The notes: a model not told the origin generated them from the letters alone. A DNA stretch of 64,000 bases from Tachypleus tridentatus (GCF_004210375.1 NC_134837.1:17987798-18051797); one strand, 5' to 3'. Counted from the stretch's first letter, positions 13,901 to 26,109 are shown. Translations and numbers: made by a program.

Positions 13901-16900
13901 GTAACTACAATTTTAAATATTTACCTTAAAACAAATATCTGTAGCCTTAAATAAAATCTTTAGTTTTCCAAAGATACACTACACAAACTCAGAGTTGTGA
14001 TATGTACCACAAAATGCTATCATTCTACCTAAAAGTTATACCCAGTAGACCTGCTCATAGATATAGGGTTAAAGTGTGTAATGTTTCAAACACATTTCCA
14101 TTAAATTCACAAAATCATATTCGCTTGTCATTTCCATGACTACATGCATTCAACTGAATGAATAACATCTTAATTTGACAAAACACTTAAACTTTATAAC
14201 CTTTAACACGTCTTTCAGTAGGAATATTTTATGTTAAATTTACTATTCAATATGCATAACGTAATCAACTAAATAATAAATGTACTAAAAAAGGACAACT
14301 TACAGCACTGAATTAGACAGAGTTTATAGGTGTATTTCAGCAAACCATTTTGTATCACATCCAAGTTATTTCTTGGGGGGAGGGGGGAGAAGCACTGATA
14401 ATAGTCTAGATAATTAGACTAGGTACATAATTTATATTTAATCAAACTATATCTAAACAGTGATATGATATTAGCATATTTAATTTGAAAACCTGACTTA
14501 TACTTTATTAGGCAAATACAATATTAATAAATTTATTATATCAAATAAACTATAAATCTGTACATGCATAAAGTTAAATAACATATTTATTAAATAGTAA
14601 ACTTTCTTTTTTATTTCATCAGCATATTGGAGACAAAGTTTGTAATTTATCTTGTTACTGCTAATCCAAAGCTGGTAAAAAGTTTACCAAATTTAACTAA
14701 GTGTATCATATTTGATTAGTATTTTTAAACAAACATGCACAGAGCACCAGAAGCAATTCTAAAAATTTAGACGTGCAGTTCTCGGATATGAATTTGTGTA
14801 ATTCCTATGGATATCACATTAATGAATGTTTGATAAAATCATTACAACTTATAACGAAATAAACTGTTTCTACATGATAAATGATATGCTTTATCAGCTA
14901 TTTTCTGGTTAAAAATAATTCAACAACTGTGTTTCCTTTTATCAGCTGTTAGATATTTATATCAACAGTACACAAGTCTGTATGTATGATATGATTAAAA
15001 TACTTACAGGATAATTTGATGCATACTGAACAGAGCACTGCAGGTCAACATTATCTCCTATGTTAACTACTCTCTCTTTAGAGATGTAGGAAATAACTGG
15101 GTTCTGTTGAGCATTAGCTGTAAGAAAATCAGGTATCATTAAATACATTAATAATATGAACAATATAAAAGTACAGATATACAGTATAACCAGAAACCTT
15201 TAACGATTAAAATCACAAGAAATAATTAAATTCAGAATATTTTATTCATGTCATTAAACATATTTATAAAAAAGTAGAATACTCAAATTACAAACAACAA
15301 AAAAACATAATAAATATACCATTCATACATTATTTATCCCATTTGTGAAATACAACATGTTACTAGAGTTTTAGTTTCTAACCATGTAAGGAATAACAAT
15401 TTATACTTTTCTTATACCAAATTTGTAATCTGAAACATACATGTAATAACCCAAATAATGTATTTAGCTAAACAAAACTTTTACATTCATCCATACTGAA
15501 AATAAGTTTATCAGATTATTTTTAAACCATTAACCCACTAAAGCACTACAATTCAGGTGATTAATACCTAAATTTATCTTAAGCAGAAATAATTAGCTAT
15601 ATATTATTACTTCAATTCATAGAATGTCATGTTATGAAATATCTAAGAACTTCAACCCTGTATCTATTAAGTAAATATTATTAGAAATTTAGTTTGGTTT
15701 TTTTTTTCAATTTCACACCAAGCTACACAAGGGCTATCTGTGCCAGCTGTCCATAATTTAGCAGTGCAAGACTAGAGAGAAGGTAACTAGTCATCACTAC
15801 CCACTGCCAACTCTTAGGCTACTCTTTTACCAATGAATAGTGGGATTGACCATCACATTATAGCTCCCCCACAGCTGAAAGAGCAAGCATATTTGGTGTG
15901 ATGGGGATTCGAAATCACGACCCTTGGATTATGAGTCAAGGGCCTTAACTACCTGGCCATGCTGGGTCATTTAGTTTAAACATTGAGTACATATATCTCA
16001 AGTAACTGTACTATGCTTCCATTATTAACAAAATTAGCCAATCAACATACTCAAACAAAACCTGTAGCAACCCCTATAAATGTAGATAAACAAAAGGAAC
16101 TTAATTTTACAAATAAGGTCAAGTATCACTACAATTTGTAAACACGGAAAGTACAATATCTAAATATATTAATATAAAGTTTAGGTCAATATACACTTTC
16201 ACAGTTGACTGATTAAGGTAAAGGATGTACTGCTTTTCAACAGTCAAGGTTTCCTGAACATTTTGAAAAACACAAAGTTGACCATGACTAAACTTAGTAA
16301 TGGTCACTGAACTGTAACATTCATTCTTGGACAGTGAGCATGAACTCATGTCCATTTCAAAGTGATATCCCAAGTTAATAAAAATAATAAAATCTACAAT
16401 CTTTAAAATGATATAACAAATTACAAACAATTCCTTACAACATGCAAGAAGTTTTTATGAGTACAAGATTTTCACAGTACTTTTATATTCACAAGTATAT
16501 GTCTAATAACACAAATAACTATGCAAGTAGACTTATTTTTTTAAAAGCCACAAAACATAGGTATTGACTTCAAATAGGAAAAGAAAAAAAATAGAACTTA
16601 TCATTGAAGTCATATTCCACTAATTTATAGAAATAAAACATTTGTTCTCATGTGCAAAACTGAATTATAGCAACCTCATTAATTAACACTCCTACGAAAA
16701 GTGGGGCCTAATAGGCCCAGAGCAACTTGAAAGGTTATTAATATTAGGCTAATAAATTTGTATTTAAATGAAATTGCCATTTCATTTAATGAAATGAAAT
16801 CAAATTTTTTCATTTCATTTCATTAAATGTACACATTTAATCACATTAAACCTTATTTAATGAAATGAAATCAAATGAAATGGAAATTTCATTTAAATAC

Positions 16901-19539
16901 AAATTTATTAGCCTAATATTAATAACCTTTCAAGTTGCTCTGAGGCCTATTAGGCCCCACTTTTCGTAGGAGTGTTATACACTTCCAATAATATACTACC
17001 TGAAACAAAGTAAATCAAACCAGTTCTCTAAGTCAGTTACAGATAAAATTTGTCTTTGTACTTGAGACATCACAATTACATATTGAACATCACAAATATA
17101 ATACAGGTTAACTCAAGTAAAATTAAAGGTCCTGTCTAATTATCATTCCTACTCATGGTCCAGAATTAGGGCCCCAAAATTTTTTAATCACACTTGGACC
17201 TTGCATAACCCTACATTAGGGTCTATAATTTATTGGTATCAATTTGTGTTATTCCTACTTCAAAGAACTAGTCACATATTAGGGCCTTGTACCTTTTTTT
17301 CAAATAAAAATGATGGCAAACAATCATATTGAAGGCCCAAAGTCTGTGCTAAAATCTACACCTGGCACTCCATCAGTACAAAGATGCTAATAATTTAATT
17401 CTGAAGTCAAGATGATTATAGCAAATACATGTGCCACATTTTTCATTTCTTGTGTTGTATTTGTTTTTTTTAAATATTTATTTCTTATGTACATATTCCT
17501 ATTGCAATTACAAATATTGTTTGTTTTCTACCTCTAGATTACTGATAATGGAATAACGATGGTTTTGAAAAGTTTGATAAATGCTTCCTATTGCCACATT
17601 TGTCTTGCTTTATCGCTAAGTTACGTTTTCAAAAAAAAAAAAAAAGAGTCAATTACTCGTGTTTTCTTACAACGATAAGGAAATGATTGTCTGGAAACCT
17701 ACAAGATGACTGAAAAATTGCACTGCAAAACAGAAAAATCTTGACAGCTACATTTTAACAGAATACAAAGACCTGTCATTAACACTGAAGTTTCTCCAAT
17801 TCAAATTCATTAATAGAAACCTTCAAAACTTAAGAGCATACCACTCTTGTCAAAAGCACTTATTTGAAGAAAAACTTAGTAGGAAATGCTGACATAAGTA
17901 TCATTTCTCATTTAAGCTGAATTCATCTCTCACTTTGCATCATGAGTGGACTTCAACTAAAATATTGAGAACAAAATTGTTAGACATGAACAAACAAAGA
18001 ATATTAAATAAAGGAAATTTTCTAACACAATTCACAGCAAGATCTCCCCCAATCATCTCTAACAACACAGCAATGTAACACTTAATCCCCAAATTGGCCT
18101 GAATGATGTTAGGAAACCCAATTTCAGACCAAAAATTTTTCCCATTATAAATATCATTTGCAGACTTCCCATTGTCCACATCTCATCTACATATACATGT
18201 GTAGAGACTGTAAGGCCTCCTATAATGGTGAAACCAAATGTTGCATTAAAGTACAAGAATATTAACACACTGGCACACTTACAAGAACTGGAATAAAGAT
18301 TACAATCTCTTCTAACTCTTTGTTATCTATCAGAACAATTCATAAACAAGATAACCAATTTCTCTTTCCAGCTATTAAATTCTCTCAACAGCCAAACAAG
18401 GTACTGAATTTCTTATAAAAGAAACATTACACATAAGACTCTTCTGTCGCTAAATAAGTCTTCATACAAATTATTTAACTGTTTCATTTGTGCCAATTTC
18501 TTCATTTTTTATGTTATACTTGTATATTCAAATTATTTACTTAGTATGTATATATTTCTGTTACGATTACAAATATTGTTTGTGCCGTACCTCTGTATTA
18601 CTGCAGATGAAATTACAACGATTCCAAATCATTTAATATACACTCCCTAATATCACATTCACATTTTGCTTTATCAAGTTATGTTTTAATAAATGAGTCA
18701 ATTACTAGTATAACTTCATTTATATTAAAACAGCCAACAGTGGGGCAACTTAAGATTTCTCTTTTAATAAGGCTACTGGAAACCACATACAACTCAAACA
18801 CTGTATTACAGGGCTTAAAAAGACAAACGTACAATAAAATACATTAATAATAATGTTTTACAACAGCCACTTACACTTACAGTAGTACATTTCCAAAACT
18901 GTCTCTCTGCTGGGCAAAGACATTAATACGCTATTGTTAAAATATCAAAACAATGAAAATCATTATGCAGGGTAAACTTAAACTGTTATTCTGCCTATCA
19001 CTATCTGCAAGTCCACAAAAAACCCAGTCAAGTGACAACCCTAGCCGTAAAAATTTTCTTGCGTTGAATTTGGATACAGCAGTAGCATTTTTTTGCGTGG
19101 AAGTATGCGAAAAGTACAACTATTAGTATTACCGTGTTAATGGGAAGTGTTGCAATACAGATAATGTTACAAACACAGTTCGTAAACCTATATCATAAAG
19201 TACCCGAAGGCTAAACCCAAAAAGATTACTTGAATTTGTCAACTACCTGTTTTAACTGCCAGTACTACTATTACCACTTCACACTTATGGTTAATGTTTA
19301 AACATTTGGTCTTAAAGTTACGTTAATATTACTTAGGCCTAAAATTTGCCTTCAAAGTACCTTGTTACTTAGTTACTCATTTATTACTCATTTCTAACCT
19401 TGGTGTTATTATTATTGTTGTTACATCTTCGATAACAAATTTATCTATATTTTAAATTATCAGTAACATAAATAACGTTATTACCTGTCAACGAATAAGT
19501 CAAAATAGCAAAGACAAATATACTGCTGAAATCTGACAT
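7771..19539 (-). CDS. Lac: Lachesin, complete seven-exon gene (spliced CDS, 364 aa)
   Basis: Lachesin is a GPI-anchored immunoglobulin-superfamily adhesion protein; in insects it acts at the cell surface in neurons, trachea and septate junctions. Coding exons, read on the minus strand: 19539-19485, 15117-15008, 12346-12215, 11692-11593, 11365-11093, 9616-9329, 7907-7771. Lengths 55+110+132+100+273+288+137 give 1095 nt, ending in TGA. Every intron is GT-AG and every phase closes, with no internal stop. Predicted protein: hydrophobic signal peptide about 1-21; Ig1 with Cys46/Cys113 and Trp58; Ig2 with Cys157/Cys204, Trp169 and the motif RGTYYCVADNGVGRGARRN; Ig3 with Cys247/Cys303, Trp259 and TADEFTDSTLRVITIEK; a CPPACG motif (326-331); and a hydrophobic C-terminal tail suited to GPI attachment. 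Sequons are visible at Asn140 and Asn300. Length matches the family (about 360 aa). UTRs, promoter and polyA site could not be fixed. Assignment rests on recalled family motifs, not an alignment. Confidence 0.95.
9329..9616 (-). CDS. Lac: Lachesin exon 6: whole Ig3 domain
   Basis: It encodes APVVTVDRPRYGQALQYDMD, Cys247, VIWIKDG, the TADEFTDSTLRVITIEK block and TCKAINKLGS. Acceptor CCCCAG, donor GTAGGT from 9328. The frame stays open on both sides into intron; that extension is not coding. Confidence 0.96.
10271..10402. mobile_element. 132-bp near-perfect hairpin in lachesin intron 5
   Basis: Arms of about 57 bp (10271-10327 and 10346-10402), nearly perfectly complementary, around an 18-bp loop. 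The arms include ggtttggtgttttatggcac; a related short segment with gccataaaacgccaaac occurs at 46228-46275. This points to a dispersed family rather than a chance palindrome. Confidence 0.85.
11093..11365 (-). CDS. Lac: Lachesin exon 5: whole Ig2 domain
   Basis: A single exon for Ig2, starting PPVIADNSTRSV and holding SLHCYASGFPKPRISWRREN, PTGGAVYRGN and the closing Cys. Donor GTATGT from 11092. These strings are the most diagnostic for lachesin in the window. Confidence 0.96.
11593..11692 (-). CDS. Lac: Lachesin exon 4: C-terminal part of Ig1
   Basis: It encodes ITKIQEIDAGLYQCQV, the D-x-G-x-Y-x-C signature closing Ig1. Acceptor TCTAG, donor GTAAGT from 11592. It ends one base into the codon completed by exon 5. 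Confidence 0.93.
12215..12346 (-). CDS. Lac: Lachesin exon 3: centre of Ig1
   Basis: The 44 codons start VLWTKIN (the Ig core Trp) and end RHDEASKTYTLQ. Acceptor TGTAG precedes 12346. The donor, GTTTGA from 12214, is weaker than the others but keeps phase 0 into exon 4. Confidence 0.92.
15008..15117 (-). CDS. Lac: Lachesin exon 2: N-terminal half of Ig1
   Basis: Acceptor CAG at 15120-15118 and donor GTAAGT from 15007. It encodes the mature N terminus and the first Ig cysteine, in the motif VDLQCSVQYASNYP, which is typical of lachesin Ig1. It ends in phase 0. Confidence 0.93.
15689..15967 (-). repeat. SINE-1 in lachesin intron 1
   Basis: Near-complete copy lying antisense within the window and therefore in the same orientation as lachesin transcription. 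Confidence 0.87.
16685..16976. mobile_element. 292-bp MITE-like foldback in lachesin intron 1
   Basis: Terminal arms of about 100 bp are nearly perfect inverted repeats starting aacactcctacgaaaagtgg. The adjacent TA on each side could be a mariner-type target duplication. The centre is AT-rich and built of atttcattt/aaatgaaat words. Confidence 0.85.
17494..18715 (+). repeat. Pair of diverged direct repeats in lachesin intron 1
   Basis: 17494-17655 and 18555-18715 share attacaaatattgtttgt, tacctct, ttgctttatc, agttacgtttt and gagtcaattact in the same order, about 1060 bp apart. They flank the GIY-YIG fossil, so they may be its terminal repeats. Confidence 0.65.
17660..18480 (+). mobile_element. 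Very old Penelope-like GIY-YIG fossil in lachesin intron 1
   Basis: Around 18190-18295 the plus strand reads CRDCKASYNGETKCCIKVQE with a following HTGTL, matching the C-x-DC-x-x-SYxGET block of Penelope GIY-YIG domains. Further upstream there are short Lys/Leu-rich reading segments and many stops. The piece lies between two diverged direct repeats (17494-17655 and 18555-18715). Recognition rests on one block. Confidence 0.4.
19485..19539 (-). CDS. Lac: Lachesin exon 1: start codon and signal peptide
   Basis: ATG at 19539-19537, encoding MSDFSSIFVFAILTYSLT, then donor GTAA at 19484-19481. The exon ends in phase 1 and joins exon 2 to give ...SLTANAQQNP, a normal signal peptide and cleavage region. 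It is 4.4 kb from exon 2, so it was accepted because frame, donor and hydrophobicity all fit. Confidence 0.85.
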
Positions 19540-19888
19540 TCTACAAATTATTATATCATATATAAAAATACACTAGAAACGTTATAAACGATTTTTTAAA
19601 TCTACGCCGGGACTATTTAAAATATGTTAACTAACAACTACTACTCTCAGTGTGTTAATCCGCTAAATAAATAAATATGAGTATATTTCAACTTTTAGTT
19701 AATTGTACTTATTCTTGTTTATTAAAAATAACATATGACAAAATGACGAGCCTAATTTCTTACATTGGCTGGATGAAATGTTGCAAAAATCTTAAAAATA
19801 ATGCGCGGATGAACTTTTACAACACCCCCAGTTATTATTCACTTGCACTGAAAGACCAGTTGTTGCACATTTCCTGTCAAAAAAAAAA

Positions 19889-20124
19889 AAAAAATGGCGC
19901 TTTGTATATCAGAACGGATGGTATGAAAATTTACACTTTTATTGTATGGAGAGAACAACGTTTCGACCTTCTTAGGTCATCTTCAGTTTGTGGAAGAGAT
20001 AGTTTGGAAGTGACCGTTTCTGGACACATTTATTAGGGACCAAAGTATAAACGAGTACGAGATGCCGTTCTGAGATACATTTTTATTTCAAATGGGTTTC
20101 TCGTCACCAAAAAATGGCGCTTTG
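19889..20124 (-). mobile_element. Short Penelope-tail insertion with 16-bp target duplication
   Basis: The 16-mer aaaaaatggcgctttg occurs at 19889-19904 and 20109-20124, bracketing about 204 bp. Minus-strand reading of 19963-20003 gives ctgaagatgacctaagaagg then tcgaaacgttgttc, the same motif as at 35424 and 27389. It is therefore read as a solo Penelope terminal piece. It lies about 350 bp upstream of the lachesin start codon. Confidence 0.6.
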
Positions 20125-20190
20125 GAATAACACCACGCGAGTAAACCTAAGTGCAGCGATTTTCATGAATTTGTTGATACCAAATTTCTA

Positions 20191-20466
20191 GGCCCGGCAT
20201 GGCCTAGCGCGTAAGGCGTGCGACTCGTAATTCGCGGGTTCGCGCCCGCGTCGCGCTAAACATGCTCGCCCTCCCAGCCGTGGGGGTGTATAATGTGACG
20301 GTCAATCCCACTATTCGTTGGTAAAAGACTAGCCCAAGAGTTGGCGGTGGGTGGTGATGACTAGCTGCCTTCCCTCTAGTCTTACACTGCTAAATTAGGG
20401 ACGGCTAGCACAGATAGCCCTCGAATAGCTTTGTGCGAAATTTCCAAACAAACAAACAAAAAAAAA
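20191..20466 (+). repeat. SINE-1, full length
   Basis: GC-rich head variant (gcgggttcgcgcccgcgtcg); similar head to the copy at 40506, suggesting a shared subfamily. Confidence 0.88.
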
Positions 20467-21023
20467 GATACCAAGTTTCTAAAAACAAAATCTAATATTT
20501 TCATTTCGTAAACAGTTGAAGCATTTTGATTTTTATACATGTTTTATTTTCTTTTTAAAACCACAGCTTTAAATTATAATAACTTAGTCTCAAAATTTCA
20601 TAAAGTGCATTGCAAGCAGATTCTACGGTCAAGATTATCACATTAAAGTCATGTTTACTTTACCCTTATTGCTTATACAAATTACTTTTAAAAGAGTGCA
20701 CTGTTTATTTTACTTGCTGAATATTCCCGAACAAAATTTCAAAGTACTTAATAATACACACAAGGAAAAAGAAAAAAAATCTATTCACATAAAACACAGT
20801 ATAATGATTACAGAAATAAGCTTTTAGAAAAATTAACATGATCATTAACCTCAGTTACGTTCTATTTCGAAATTGCTAGTTGTAAAATTGCGTTAATATT
20901 GCTATTAAGCTTAACATTGATCTTAAAAGCACTAAGTAACTGTTAGTGCTAATATTATTATTCACACTTTACGACGAATTTTTCTAGGTCCTGTTATAAA
21001 GTAAATTGGAAACAGATTAGTAG

Positions 21024-21245
21024 ATCTAAGTTTAGCAGTGTAAGACTAGAGGAAAGGCAGCTAGTCATCACCACCCACCGCCAAATCTTGGGCTACTCTT
21101 TTACCAACGAATAGTGGGATTGACCGTAACTTTATAACGCCCCCACGGCTGGGAGGGCGAGCATGTTTGGCGCGACTCGGGCGCGAACCCGCGACTCTCA
21201 GATTACGAAGCGTATGCCTTAACGCGCTAGGCCATGCCAGGCCCG
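21024..21245 (-). repeat. SINE-1, tail-truncated
   Basis: Body and head intact, A-rich tail lacking. A read-through ORF across it has no gene meaning. Confidence 0.87.
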
Positions 21246-21249
21246 TCAA

Positions 21250-22805
21250 ACAGAAGGAAAGAAAAACTTGAAATGGGCCACAGATATGTTATTTTGAACA
21301 TCATGCCTGACTCATGAGGAAAGCTCATTTCGTTTGTAAACTTATTACATAACATTAACCGAGCATTCAACTTCAAATTATTATATTATACTAAAATGTA
21401 AGAATTGAAGTTGGGAAGAGGATAATGGACTAGGAAACTGGCGAGATAATTCAAAGTAATTAATCGCCTTCCCCAGAGGTGATTACTTGTAACTTTGGTC
21501 ACATTGTTCAAGGTAGAATTTAAATAAAGTTGCCAAAAAACAAAACAAAACTCGAGCATAAATATGGAATTGTCTTTTGTTTGTGGTATAAACTGACGCT
21601 ATAAGATGTATGTTAACATTACCTAAAAGCCAAGTTATTTTGTGCTTATAAATGTACTGAAGTGGACCAACCACCGTCATCCATCACTACGCTTCTAAAA
21701 GTCAAACAAATCTGAACTACTTTTCTTACCTCGTTTTGTCATCGAGCATGGTAAGGAGATGTATATTTCTTGACCACATTATTTCTTTCACCTTTGAACT
21801 GCCCAGGTCATGGTTGTCGAGAAAGTGTTTGATGTTATCTGTCTAACTTTGTTTTGGTTTGCTTCGTGGTGTATAGTTGTTAGATTTTCTGCTGGTATTT
21901 TTTCTACAGAACCATTTTGGTAGTGGCAGCAGAAAGTTAGAATAAATAAACACCATTTTAATGATTGGTACTCACAGGGATGTTCTAATTATAGCAGAGC
22001 ATTGGGAAGAATATGAGATTCCATTTGTAACTGATAGGAGTTTTTATGGTGGAATAGAGGAGACACAGCTATCTAATTACTTCATTAACTAAAACACGGC
22101 ACGTTTAGATTTCTTTCTCTCCATTGTTAATGCTCTTAGGCGCTTAAATATACTAAACTGTTTAAATATGTAGATGTTTGCTATGATATTCAAATCGACG
22201 ATTTCTTGTCCAGTAGCTCCAACTTCAATTTTTTTCCTAAGGTAATTTTCGTGTTAATGACGTCACAGCTCGTAATCAGTCACTCCAGGTGATTTTGGAG
22301 GTTCAGTTGTGATGTTGCTGAGAATACTCTGATACATGCAAGCAATATTTCATTAATCTATTTTTCATTCGTGTTTACTTGTTTACAGATACCATTGGTA
22401 TATAGAATGAAAAGCTTTACAATAATTCTTGCCTTATTCCTGATGTTACATTAACCATGGTGAGTTGCTTGTTGTTATTTTAACTACACTTTTGTTATTA
22501 GTTTATAGGCTCTAGGTTATAATTGTACTTCATACTGTACGATCATCATCAATACCTTTTAACTATTAACCCTATTAACAAAGAAAAGGCGTTTATATCG
22601 TTGATAGATCAAAAGTTATTCGGATATTAATCAGTCCTTTGTTATATTTGATAGTTTTTTGCATGCAGCTCTCGACGAACAAAGATGGGATTAGTACAAC
22701 GTTATTTCCTTTCAGCATTTTAGAATATACTTTACCAAAATTCTTTATTAGGAAAATAACTTAATATTTTATCTAGTGTTTCTTATACCTTTATTTTTCT
22801 TCGAT
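21250..22805. other. No gene recognised
   Basis: No conserved frame. It may include further decayed parts of the LINE relic at 22810. Confidence 0.5.
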
Positions 22806-22809
22806 ATTA

Positions 22810-23330
22810 GTTACATCGGAGCATATTGCCAGTCCTTAAGTTTTCTTTGCTTTTTCCACCCAATGTTCAATATCTAGTGAATCAAGATACGCCTACTTCA
22901 GTTTGTCCTTTTACCATTTCTTTTGTGAAACTGTCAATATTTACTGCTCTGTTCTATGGTACTTTCAATATAAGATAAGTAACTCTCACACTTCTTTACA
23001 AGTGATAATAGTTTCAGGTGTGGAGATGGTGTTATTGTCAAACTCCTATTAGGATTGAAGAGTTTTCAAAACATTCTTTCCCATGGTCTAGGATTTTTTT
23101 CTTCAAAGTCAGTGGTTCTTTCTCTATACTGTTTTCTTATTATTATTTCTATTGGATTGTATGAGTCCTTACAATTTCTATATGCTTTGACTGTCTTATA
23201 GGAACCTGTGATGAAATTGCTTTATTTGTCTTCAAAGTTTTCCACACACTGTTTCCATAAATGATTCTCTGCTTTCTTGATGAGATTTATTGTGGTTTTT
23301 CTTTCATGTTTTATAAAGCCGATATAAAAA
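22810..23330 (-). mobile_element. Probable decayed LINE linker/RT relic
   Basis: Minus-strand frames give LIKKAENHLWKQCVENFED and, after shifts, ILDHGKECFENS and KLKDWQYAP. Their order resembles the segment between endonuclease and reverse transcriptase of RTE/CR1-type LINEs (KKAxxxxWxx..., ILxRWKEYFExL, ExxPxDW). Frameshifts and stops are frequent and no catalytic motif remains. Confidence 0.35.
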
Positions 23331-23334
23331 AAAA

Positions 23335-25325
23335 ACTAAACTTCAAACTTGTGAATATAAGAGAATTAATATTTCATACTCAAATTTCGCATACAAAACC
23401 CAACCAACAGAAATAAATATTTGAGCTGATATGACATCATTACCTATGGCAATTATTTACACCTACTGTAAGCAGTTAGTTAGTATCGGGAAATAAACTG
23501 GTATAGCCACGCGTGCTGCCATCTAGAAATAATACAGGAAAACATCTCAAGAAGAAATATTCTGAATGAAAGCTAGAGTAAAACTTAACTACAGTGATTT
23601 GGGCCTCATAACAAATGAAATACAATTTTCAGCTACAATGGATAAGGTCACTGCCACTAATGGTTTCGAATATTTAATCATATCATTATTCAAAATAGTA
23701 TTTTTCTTATCTTTGTGATGATTTGATGTCAATATCGTTTCTCTGGCGTGGAAAGTTGAGGCGAAGGACACATTAGAATCTTTCTCGATAGTGAACTAAT
23801 TGTCCTGGAATCTGGACTTCTATTAACAAGTTATTTAAAGCCTATGATATGGAGTCACCAACAACAAACCACATAAATTCTGTATCTTGTCTGATACAAT
23901 GTGACAGAAGCATGGCCATTTCCGATTACTTTTATAATATTTGTAATAAGGTGCAAACCAAAGAAAAATTTCAACGATATTAGACCTTATAAAACTGTGA
24001 ACTACCCATATTTTTGTGGGTAGTGAGGATTCTTAGTTTTTTCCTTTTTTTGGGGGGAGGGGAGGGTGTGGATTCTTTAAGTCTGGGTGGCCATCATTTC
24101 TCTTTCATTTATTTTCTTAAGATCGATTTAAGCCCAGCTAATTTCAGTCTTTTGAGACTAGTATCAGAATTTCTGTGGTTATTTCATTTGTCATTCAAAT
24201 ATCATGAATGCCGTCTATACAATAACCCAACTTCCACTGAAAATTATAAAATTATATCTGTAGAATTTGTTAAGGGATAGGGGTGCACGGTACACATCAA
24301 CCAACATTCATCCACTTTTGGTAAAATAATGTCCACTTTCGTGACGTAGATGTAAATCTGTGTAAAATTTTTGTTGACGTTGATGATTACTAAATGTCAT
24401 GGATTCTTCTTCTTAGAATACGCAAGTTGTCATCAGGCCTGTTAGGCATGCAAAGAATGCCACCTCAGTGAGGGGAGGGGTCGTCATGTTAGGAAAATGA
24501 AAGGATACCACCTGAGGGTTACATAACTATTATGTAATATACTGACACATAAGCATTACATAATGCACAAAGGATGCAGACACATGAAGATTACATAACT
24601 GTTACATTGTAGATACAAAATGGCGTTGCTGTCTTAAGGGAGACGTAACACCGTAGGTTCGTGAAGTGGTACCAAATGGTAAATTGGTGTGATAAACATT
24701 CAAATAATTTGTGAATAAACCACCAAAAGGGTGAGCTACACCAGTGAATATGAACTTCATAGTAACAACTAAAATCTTAAAATTATTGTAACTAATTTGC
24801 ACAACATTGTTTTTACAATAGACAGTACTGCAAAATTTTTGTCTCAGTTACAAGTTCACCTTATAAATAAAACATTAAATCTGCTATATGAGTTTGTAGT
24901 TCCTGACAACTTCATACTTAAATATATTTGATTAAATATCTGTATTTTTACAAAGATAGATTATGTTTTTATAGTTAGATACTGTTAGTATAGTCCCATA
25001 GGTCTGTATATAACTTTCAACTTGCCTCATCATATGTTTGTAGTTTTATTTATACATTTAATTGTGTAAGTTTTTACAAAGGTGATTGTTGTAGTGTTAC
25101 TATAGGCAGGTGGTATCATTAGGGGTTATTTAAGTGTAGGCGAACAACTCAATAGAATGACGAGTTCTTTGTAGAATGTCTCAACATGTGCTACACAATC
25201 AATATTCTAGTCTAAATTTTATTGTATGTTCTAAAAAAATTACAATTAAAACGATTATTTCAAAGAAAACAACTATTATAATGACGTCACATATGTTGGT
25301 TTTTACCGTACATACTATCTTAGTT
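23335..25325. other. No gene recognised
   Basis: Holds a G-rich run near 24049-24070 and short recurring ttacataac words at about 24520-24605; no coding support. Confidence 0.5.
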
Positions 25326-25327
25326 GC

Positions 25328-25451
25328 CCCCCGCTAGTACAGCGGTATGTCTCTGGATTTACAACGCTAAAATCAGGGGTTCGATTCCCCTCGGTGGGCT
25401 GAGCAGATAGCCTTTGTGGCTTTGCTAAAAGAAAACAAACAAACAAACTAT
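25328..25451 (+). repeat. SINE-2, second tRNA-headed family, best copy
   Basis: Short element of about 120 bp: head cccgctagtacagcggtatg, ggatttacaacgctaaaatc, B box ggggttcgattcccctcgg, then gatagcctttgtggctttgc and an A-rich tail. The anticodon loop may be TTTACAA (TAC, Val-like); that assignment is tentative. Confidence 0.8.
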
Positions 25452-26109
25452 CTTAGTTTATCCATTATTCGAATGAGGTAAGTATCATAGCATAGCCAAT
25501 TATTTACTGTACACACTTTCACAATTACTTGTCCTTAAAGGGTTTTGATCATACGTAATGTATAATTTTATAAGTATTGAACAAGATAGTTAATACAGCC
25601 AACTGTGTTTATAAGCATCGACTTAATATTCATTTATTATAGAGACTACTGCTTCATCTGATATACACGACGTACTTTAAGCACTTGTTGATGTTTTATA
25701 TGAAAAATCACTTATTGCTAATTCAATTCTATAATTAATATATTGTATAAGATATATTCGCCCTGAAAAGGATGCCTATTTAAATCTCTAACTAATAATA
25801 AATACTTTCATATTTATTTATATAAGTTGCTTTTTTTACACATTGAGGTTTAAAGCAAGTGTGTAAATATTTATGTTAAACTATTATTATTCTTACCTTT
25901 CTATAGATATTTTCACAAATATTTTTTTAAAGTTTGTTTCTTGCCGGTTTTAAACATGGAGGCTCAATAAGTAATATTCATACAATTTCTAGAAACGATG
26001 TTTAACACAGATATGACCCATTCTCAGTCCTGCTACTGACACATGCCAGTAGACATATTCAACTAACATTAAAACTTGAAGACAGCTAACAGGTTAAAAT
26101 AAAATTAGG

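Noticed and set aside
24014-24280. 88-residue ORF with a hydrophobic start
   Set aside because: AT-rich low-conservation frame starting in a G-rich run; no domain, splice context or repeat of it.
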